In this document: piece by piece, positions 14,857 to 18,152 of the stretch | How positions within the stretch are numbered: position 1 is the first letter of the stretch | How the letters are laid out: each line of letters begins with the position of its first letter | Assembly: GCA_900555605.1 (NCBI GenBank) | Contig: USLW01000007.1 | Span: forward strand, 1 to 18,152 | DNA from: an uncultured Clostridium sp. | GTDB taxonomy: Bacteria > Bacillota > Clostridia > UBA1212 > UBA1255 | Direction: 5' to 3' | Length of the DNA stretch: 18,152 nt | Position numbers and translations under genes: made by a program | The notes under the pieces: generated by a model | What the model saw: only the letters and a program-made list of their open reading frames with translations | Told to the model about the DNA's origin: nothing | Database searches by the model: none

Positions 14857-15042
14857 TTATTTGGAACGGTAATTCTTCCCGGTGTACTGCTCGAATACTT
14901 TCTGCGTAATCCGACCGCCGATAGAACCGTTTTCTCTTGAGGTCTTATCCCCGTTGTAACCATGGTTCAACGTAATTCCAAGCTCATTTGCAACCTCGTA
15001 CTTCATCTGATCAAAAGCACCGCTGTTTTTGTTACTTGCCAT
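14857..15042 (-). CDS. Alpha/beta-type small acid-soluble spore protein
   Basis: 61 residues, typical SASP length. The KYEVANELGI segment contains the conserved GPR protease cleavage context, and NGDKTSRENGSIGG followed by ITQKVF is the conserved DNA-binding C-terminal half. It coats spore DNA and is degraded at germination. A moderate ribosome binding site (GGTGA) precedes the ATG. It should be made under sigma-G in the forespore, but I found no convincing sigma-G promoter (a loose GCATA ... AACACTA pair only). It strongly indicates a spore-former. Confidence 0.92.
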   Translation of the reverse strand: MASNKNSGAFDQMKYEVANELGITLNHGYNGDKTSRENGSIGGRITQKVFEQYTGKNYRSK

Positions 15043-15152
15043 CTTGATTCACCACACTTTCCATATCGTCAGAAAGAGCCATCATATTCGTAGAACTCTC
15101 CGCAAAGGATAGTGTTGCAATTGTAGTTTTTATTATGCAGGCAAAATTTTCA

Positions 15153-15176
15153 AAACAGCAGGCGCCTCTGCCTGCC
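15153..15176 (-). terminator. Probable terminator of the M50-like gene
   Basis: GCAGGC-AGAGGC-GCCTGC on the minus strand (15176-15159) followed by TGTTTT (to 15153), two bases after the stop codon. The stem is only 6 bp. Confidence 0.5.
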
Positions 15177-15178
15177 TT

Positions 15179-15853
15179 TTAAAGCAGCGGTCTGAAAAGC
15201 AGCTTCAACAGAATATTGTAACGGGAGAGAATAAAACTGGAGGGAATTCCGATTATATATGCGCTGATGACAGGGAATACGTTCAGCAGCAGAATAAAAC
15301 CGATAAAAATATAGGTGCTGTACCGTTCAATATTATATAGACTGCGGTAATATTTATACGGCAGAAAATTTGTAATCAATCGATATCCATCCAGGCCGGG
15401 CAGCGGAATCAGCCTGAAAATCGTCATGCTGACGCAAAGTGAAGCAGCAATTGAAAATATGCTGATCAGATAAAAGTACCATGAGGCCTGAATCTGTGCA
15501 ATATTTCCGATTGCCTGAACGATATATGCGGCCAGCAGCATTAAAAAACCGCCGAGCAGCGAGCTGATGGGCCCGGAAAGAATCTGGATCGTATTTCCGC
15601 GTCTGACATTTTTGTATTTCCGCGAATTCGTGGGAACCGGCTTGCTCCAGCCGAAGCCGAAGAGTACGATACAAATAAATCCTATAATATCTATATGCGC
15701 TTTTGGATTCATTGTAAGCATTCCGCAGCGCAGGGCTGTATCGTCGCCTAATTTTTTTGCAGTCCACGCTTCCGCAAAACCGCGGAAGGTAAAATAAAAT
15801 ACCGCTCCCGGAATGGAAAGCAACATGATAATCAAATCGTCTGTTGAGAACAA
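15179..15853 (-). CDS. M50/site-2 protease-like membrane protein without HExxH
   Basis: 224 residues from a TTG start at 15853, chosen because AAGGAG (15869-15864) is 10 bases upstream and the promoter -10 box lies at 15906-15901; the in-frame ATG at 15910 overlaps that promoter and so cannot be used. The protein is multi-pass and matches the M50 family found beside scpA in many Clostridia: KLGDDTALRCGMLTMNP, HIDIIG, FGFGWSKPVPTN, ILSGP and IPLPGLDGYR all align. The metal motif normally reading HEFAH is R24-G-F-A-E28 here, and the Asn before the LDG motif is Arg; Asp155 of LDG remains. Zinc binding and proteolysis are therefore unlikely. Probably a pseudoprotease; possible role unknown. Confidence 0.8.
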   Translation of the reverse strand: MFSTDDLIIMLLSIPGAVFYFTFRGFAEAWTAKKLGDDTALRCGMLTMNPKAHIDIIGFICIVLFGFGWSKPVPTNSRKYKNVRRGNTIQILSGPISSLLGGFLMLLAAYIVQAIGNIAQIQASWYFYLISIFSIAASLCVSMTIFRLIPLPGLDGYRLITNFLPYKYYRSLYNIERYSTYIFIGFILLLNVFPVISAYIIGIPSSFILSRYNILLKLLFRPLL

Positions 15854-15900
15854 AACTACCAAACTCCTTACAATCGATTCTACAGCCTCATACGCTACGG

Positions 15901-15929
15901 ATTGTAGCATAAAGAATCAGAAAACGCAA
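15901..15929 (-). promoter_or_regulatory. Extended -10 promoter of the M50-like gene
   Basis: On the minus strand TTGCGT, a 17-base spacer ending in TGC, then TACAAT (15906-15901). TGC before the -10 box makes it an extended -10 promoter. It sets the start codon of the gene downstream of 15894. Confidence 0.65.
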
Positions 15930-15935
15930 ATTCTA

Positions 15936-15964
15936 TTGTTTTTTTATAGGGGGTTTGATAAAAT
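15936..15964 (+). promoter_or_regulatory. Extended -10 promoter of scpAB
   Basis: TTGTTT (15936-15941), 17-base spacer, TAAAAT (15959-15964), with TGA just before the -10. It is divergent from the M50-like promoter; a roughly 95-base leader carries a CGCCGG/CCGGCG inverted repeat before scpA. Confidence 0.6.
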
Positions 15965-16064
15965 GGACGCGGCTATCGTCTGCAAATAAACGTATGTTGC
16001 GGGCGCCGGCTGTTATCATGTGGTTCCGGCGGGATCATTTAGTCTGTTGAGTCTGTAAGGATGT

Positions 16065-16883
16065 GTGATCAAAATGGAGGAAGAACAGGAAGGCAGATAC
16101 CGCATCAAGCTGGACGTGTTTGAAGGTCCCTTTGATCTGCTTCTGACATTGCTGGAAAAGAATAAAATCGATATCGCGGATATCCGGATCAGTGTGATTG
16201 CAGACCAATACATTGATATTTTAAAGGAATCCTTTGATGTTGAAACTGCAAGCGCGTTTTTGGTGATGGCCTCTACGCTGCTGCAGCTGAAATCGAAGCG
16301 TCTGCTTCCGAAACCGGTAAAGGAAGAAGAAGAGATCACGGAAGAAGAACTGATCCGACGTCTGCTTCTGTATAAACGCTATAAAGAAACCGCGCCCCAG
16401 ATCGGTCAGTTGCTGGAATTCTGGAAAGGCGCATATTACAAATTGCCGGAAGCCCTTTCTTTTCCGAAGCGTGCTGCACCGATTTCCCTTGACCAAACAG
16501 AATTTATGCAATGCTATCGGGAGATTCTGCTGCGGGGACAGGAAAAGAAAAACGATAATTCGCAGAAAATGGAACGGATTTTGAAGGTGGAAAGAGTTAG
16601 CCTCCGGGAAAAAATGCAGCAGGTGATCAGACATGTGCTGCAAAAAACAAAAGCCAGATTTTCGGAATTATTTTCTTTTCGAAAGAGCAGCAGGGCTGAA
16701 GTCGTGACGGGATTCCTGGCTGTTTTGGAATTGGACCGGAGAAAACAAATCCGCGTAGAACAACGGGAATTGTTTGGTGATATTACGCTGTATCAGGGCG
16801 ATTTTCCAGGAAAGGGAGCGCAAACACTGCCGGAGGAGGATTCTTTTTATCAGGAGGAAGCTTTATATGCGGAATGGAAGTGA
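16065..16883 (+). CDS. scpA: Segregation and condensation protein A (kleisin)
   Basis: 272 residues from GTG 16065; an ATG at 16074 is an equally possible start, since AAGG (16057-16060) is 4 bases before the GTG but 13 bases before the ATG. The N-terminal signature KLDVFEGPFDLLLTLLEKNK is typical of ScpA, followed by helices and a charged linker (KPVKEEEEITEEEL), and the C-terminal winged helix region (TGFLAVLELDRRKQIRVEQ). It joins the two SMC heads and, with ScpB, loads the SMC condensin for chromosome organisation and segregation. It is followed by scpB, whose start overlaps or nearly follows its stop. Confidence 0.95.
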   Translation: MIKMEEEQEGRYRIKLDVFEGPFDLLLTLLEKNKIDIADIRISVIADQYIDILKESFDVETASAFLVMASTLLQLKSKRLLPKPVKEEEEITEEELIRRLLLYKRYKETAPQIGQLLEFWKGAYYKLPEALSFPKRAAPISLDQTEFMQCYREILLRGQEKKNDNSQKMERILKVERVSLREKMQQVIRHVLQKTKARFSELFSFRKSSRAEVVTGFLAVLELDRRKQIRVEQRELFGDITLYQGDFPGKGAQTLPEEDSFYQEEALYAEWK

Positions 16884-17469
16884 AAATAGGAACGTGCAGG
16901 AGGAATCGGATATGACCTGTTCCGGCCGCAGTGAATCAATGCCGGAGAAGCCGCTCAGCCGTACAGAAGCCATTGCAGAGGCGCTGCTGTTTGCAGCAGG
17001 CGATATCGTTTCATTAGAAGACATATCCATTGTGCTGAAACTGACGAAGCAAGAGACGGAAACAGTGCTTGCGCGCCTTACTGCCAGGCTCTGCGCGCAA
17101 GGCAGCGGAATTCTGCTGCGCCGGATCGGCGACGGCTATCAATTTTCAACCCGGCCCGATCTGCATGAAGCGCTTCGGGATTATTTTGAAGCACCGCTTT
17201 CGCAGAGTCTGAGCCGTGCAGCATTAGAAACACTGACCGTGATTGCATATAATCAGCCGATTACGAGAGCGGGAATTGAAATGATTCGCGGCGTAAACAG
17301 CGACGGAGTACTGGGAAAGCTGCTTGAGCGCGGTCTGGTGGAGGAAATGGGCAGATCGGAAAACCCCGGAAGGCCGATGTTATATGGCACAACCGAGGTT
17401 TTTTTGAAAAGCATAGGAATTTCCGATTTAAGTCAGCTGCCGCCGTTAACAGAAATAACAGACGCATAG
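16867..17469 (+). CDS. scpB: Segregation and condensation protein B
   Basis: 200 residues from ATG 16867 (AGGAGG 16852-16857, spacing 9, overlapping scpA by 17 bases). A second ATG at 16912 with AGGAGG at 16898-16903 (spacing 8) would give 185 residues; both look usable and the choice is open. The core is typical: AEALLFAAGDIVSLEDI, GGYQF-type GDGYQFSTRPD, LETLTVIAYNQPITRAGIE, IRGVNSDGVLGKLLERGLVE and GRPMLYGTT. Two winged-helix domains bind the ScpA kleisin in the SMC complex. It converges on ytfJ with a 5-base gap and no obvious terminator between. Confidence 0.95.
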   Translation: MRNGSENRNVQEESDMTCSGRSESMPEKPLSRTEAIAEALLFAAGDIVSLEDISIVLKLTKQETETVLARLTARLCAQGSGILLRRIGDGYQFSTRPDLHEALRDYFEAPLSQSLSRAALETLTVIAYNQPITRAGIEMIRGVNSDGVLGKLLERGLVEEMGRSENPGRPMLYGTTEVFLKSIGISDLSQLPPLTEITDA

Positions 17470-17474
17470 GCTAT

Positions 17475-17930
17475 TTATTCTACTGACATGCCTGCTGCTT
17501 CATCCTTTTGCATTTTATCGGTAATCATGGTGTTGATCTTATTGATCACATCGGGGATCATGTTTACCAGCTTTTCAATGACCGTGCTGTTATTGATCGG
17601 AATCAGCTGCACATTGCCTGCACCGGCAATAATAAACGCTACAGGACTGATTGAAACGCCTGCGCCGCTTCCGCCGGCAAAGGGATATTTGACCGGTACG
17701 ATGAATTTTTCGTCCAGGGGTTTTGTTCCCGGGGTGCTCTCTGCGAAATCAATGTTCCCGCCGTATTCGCCGCCGCCGGCCGCTAAGCCGAAACTGACTT
17801 TAGAGACCGGAATGATCACAAAGCCGTCCGGGGTTTGAACCGCGTCTCCGATAATCGTATTTACATCTACCATTTCCTTGATGCTCTGCATGGCGGTTTC
17901 CATAAGACTATTAATAGGGTGATTGGACAT
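17475..17930 (-). CDS. ytfJ: YtfJ/GerW-family sporulation protein
   Basis: 151 residues. The family features are present: N-terminal MxNxL-like helix (NSLMETAMQSIKEMVDVNT, IIGDAVQTPDG), Gly-rich loop FGLAAGGGEYGG, then YPFAGGSGAGVSISPVAFII and a C-terminal charged helix (VNMIPDVINKINTMITDKMQ). In Bacillus GerW family proteins are associated with spore germination. GAAAGGAAG precedes the ATG. It begins 4 bases after the end of the DUF2953 gene and is in the same transcript, the usual arrangement for this family. Confidence 0.92.
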   Translation of the reverse strand: MSNHPINSLMETAMQSIKEMVDVNTIIGDAVQTPDGFVIIPVSKVSFGLAAGGGEYGGNIDFAESTPGTKPLDEKFIVPVKYPFAGGSGAGVSISPVAFIIAGAGNVQLIPINNSTVIEKLVNMIPDVINKINTMITDKMQKDEAAGMSVE

Positions 17931-17934
17931 TCGG

Positions 17935-18152
17935 TTAACTTCCTTTCATTATGTTGATCGTGAGGCGTATTGCCGCGTACATAATATTCGCAATTTTCGT
18001 ACGTGCTATGCATGAGAAAACGAAATTCATATACAGTTCGTTATAGCACGGCTGTATATCGACCCGCTGTATCTGCTTTACCTGAAAGAAATCTTCTATC
18101 AGCGCAAGCACAATGCCGATGATCCCGTAACACTGTCCGATTGACACGGCGG
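17935..18152 (-). CDS. DUF2953 family protein, C-terminal part
   Basis: The frame is open to the right window edge, so the 5' end is missing; about 72 residues are visible, ending TAA at 17935-17937. The phrases SIGQCYGIIGIVLALIEDFF, KRVD-like QRVDIQP and the final FSCIARTKI segment with a membrane-leaning tail fit DUF2953 proteins, which lie directly upstream of ytfJ in many Clostridia. Function is unknown; probably membrane-associated and sporulation-linked by context. Confidence 0.7.
   Translation of the reverse strand, partial: AVSIGQCYGIIGIVLALIEDFFQVKQIQRVDIQPCYNELYMNFVFSCIARTKIANIMYAAIRLTINIMKGS

Noticed and set aside
14969..15140. Sigma-G promoter for the SASP gene
   Set aside because: Best candidate (GCATA with AACACTA at 17 bases) matches only three of five fixed -10 positions; a promoter is expected but not shown.

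Overview
The window looks like a chromosomal stretch from a spore-forming, low-to-mid G+C Clostridia (Bacillota). The evidence is an alpha/beta-type SASP, a YtfJ/GerW-type sporulation protein, a DacF-like protein next to pyrimidine-nucleoside phosphorylase, the scpA-scpB pair, SipW-type signal peptides and strong GGAGG ribosome binding sites. Genus or species cannot be read from the sequence.

Left part (1 to about 9.65 kb) is variable, accessory-type DNA. It opens with two tandem paralogous secreted proteins of the SipW/TasA-tagged type: the first is cut by the window edge and ends in a beta-helix-like domain, the second is complete with a different C-terminal domain. A palindromic element and an AAGTGTGA-type tandem repeat lie between them. 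Next comes a fragment of an IS256-family transposase with an in-frame stop, then a bidirectional terminator. On the minus strand follows a sigma factor / putative anti-sigma pair, a terminator, and then a lipoprotein - ABC ATPase - FtsX-type permease operon. The two transcription units share a motif, TTGCATCC-N15-GTGTT, upstream of their first genes, suggesting one autoregulated ECF-like regulon. After that come an AAA+/DUF4143 ATPase with a near-consensus promoter, a decayed PAPS-reductase-like fragment behind it, a 38-codon gene remnant, and an AraC-type regulator with a GyrI-like effector domain.

A tRNA-Leu(CAA) gene (10710-10796, minus strand) with its own promoter and terminator marks the change to conserved housekeeping DNA. 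To its right, on the plus strand, are two tandem family-4 uracil-DNA glycosylase paralogues, pyrimidine-nucleoside phosphorylase and a DacF-like protein. A large bidirectional terminator separates these from a minus-strand SASP gene and an M50-like membrane protein. Divergent from the latter is scpA-scpB (chromosome segregation), which converges on ytfJ and a DUF2953 gene cut by the right edge.

The most striking observation is that three intact reading frames in this conserved block keep their folds but have lost active-site or cofactor residues. The DacF-like protein has Asn in place of the nucleophilic Ser and LHA in place of KTG. The M50-like protein has RGFAE in place of HExxH. The second UDG has lost three of four Fe-S cysteine positions. 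They look like conserved pseudoenzymes rather than dead genes. A second observation is the shared ECF-like promoter motif, which links the sigma pair to the ABC operon.
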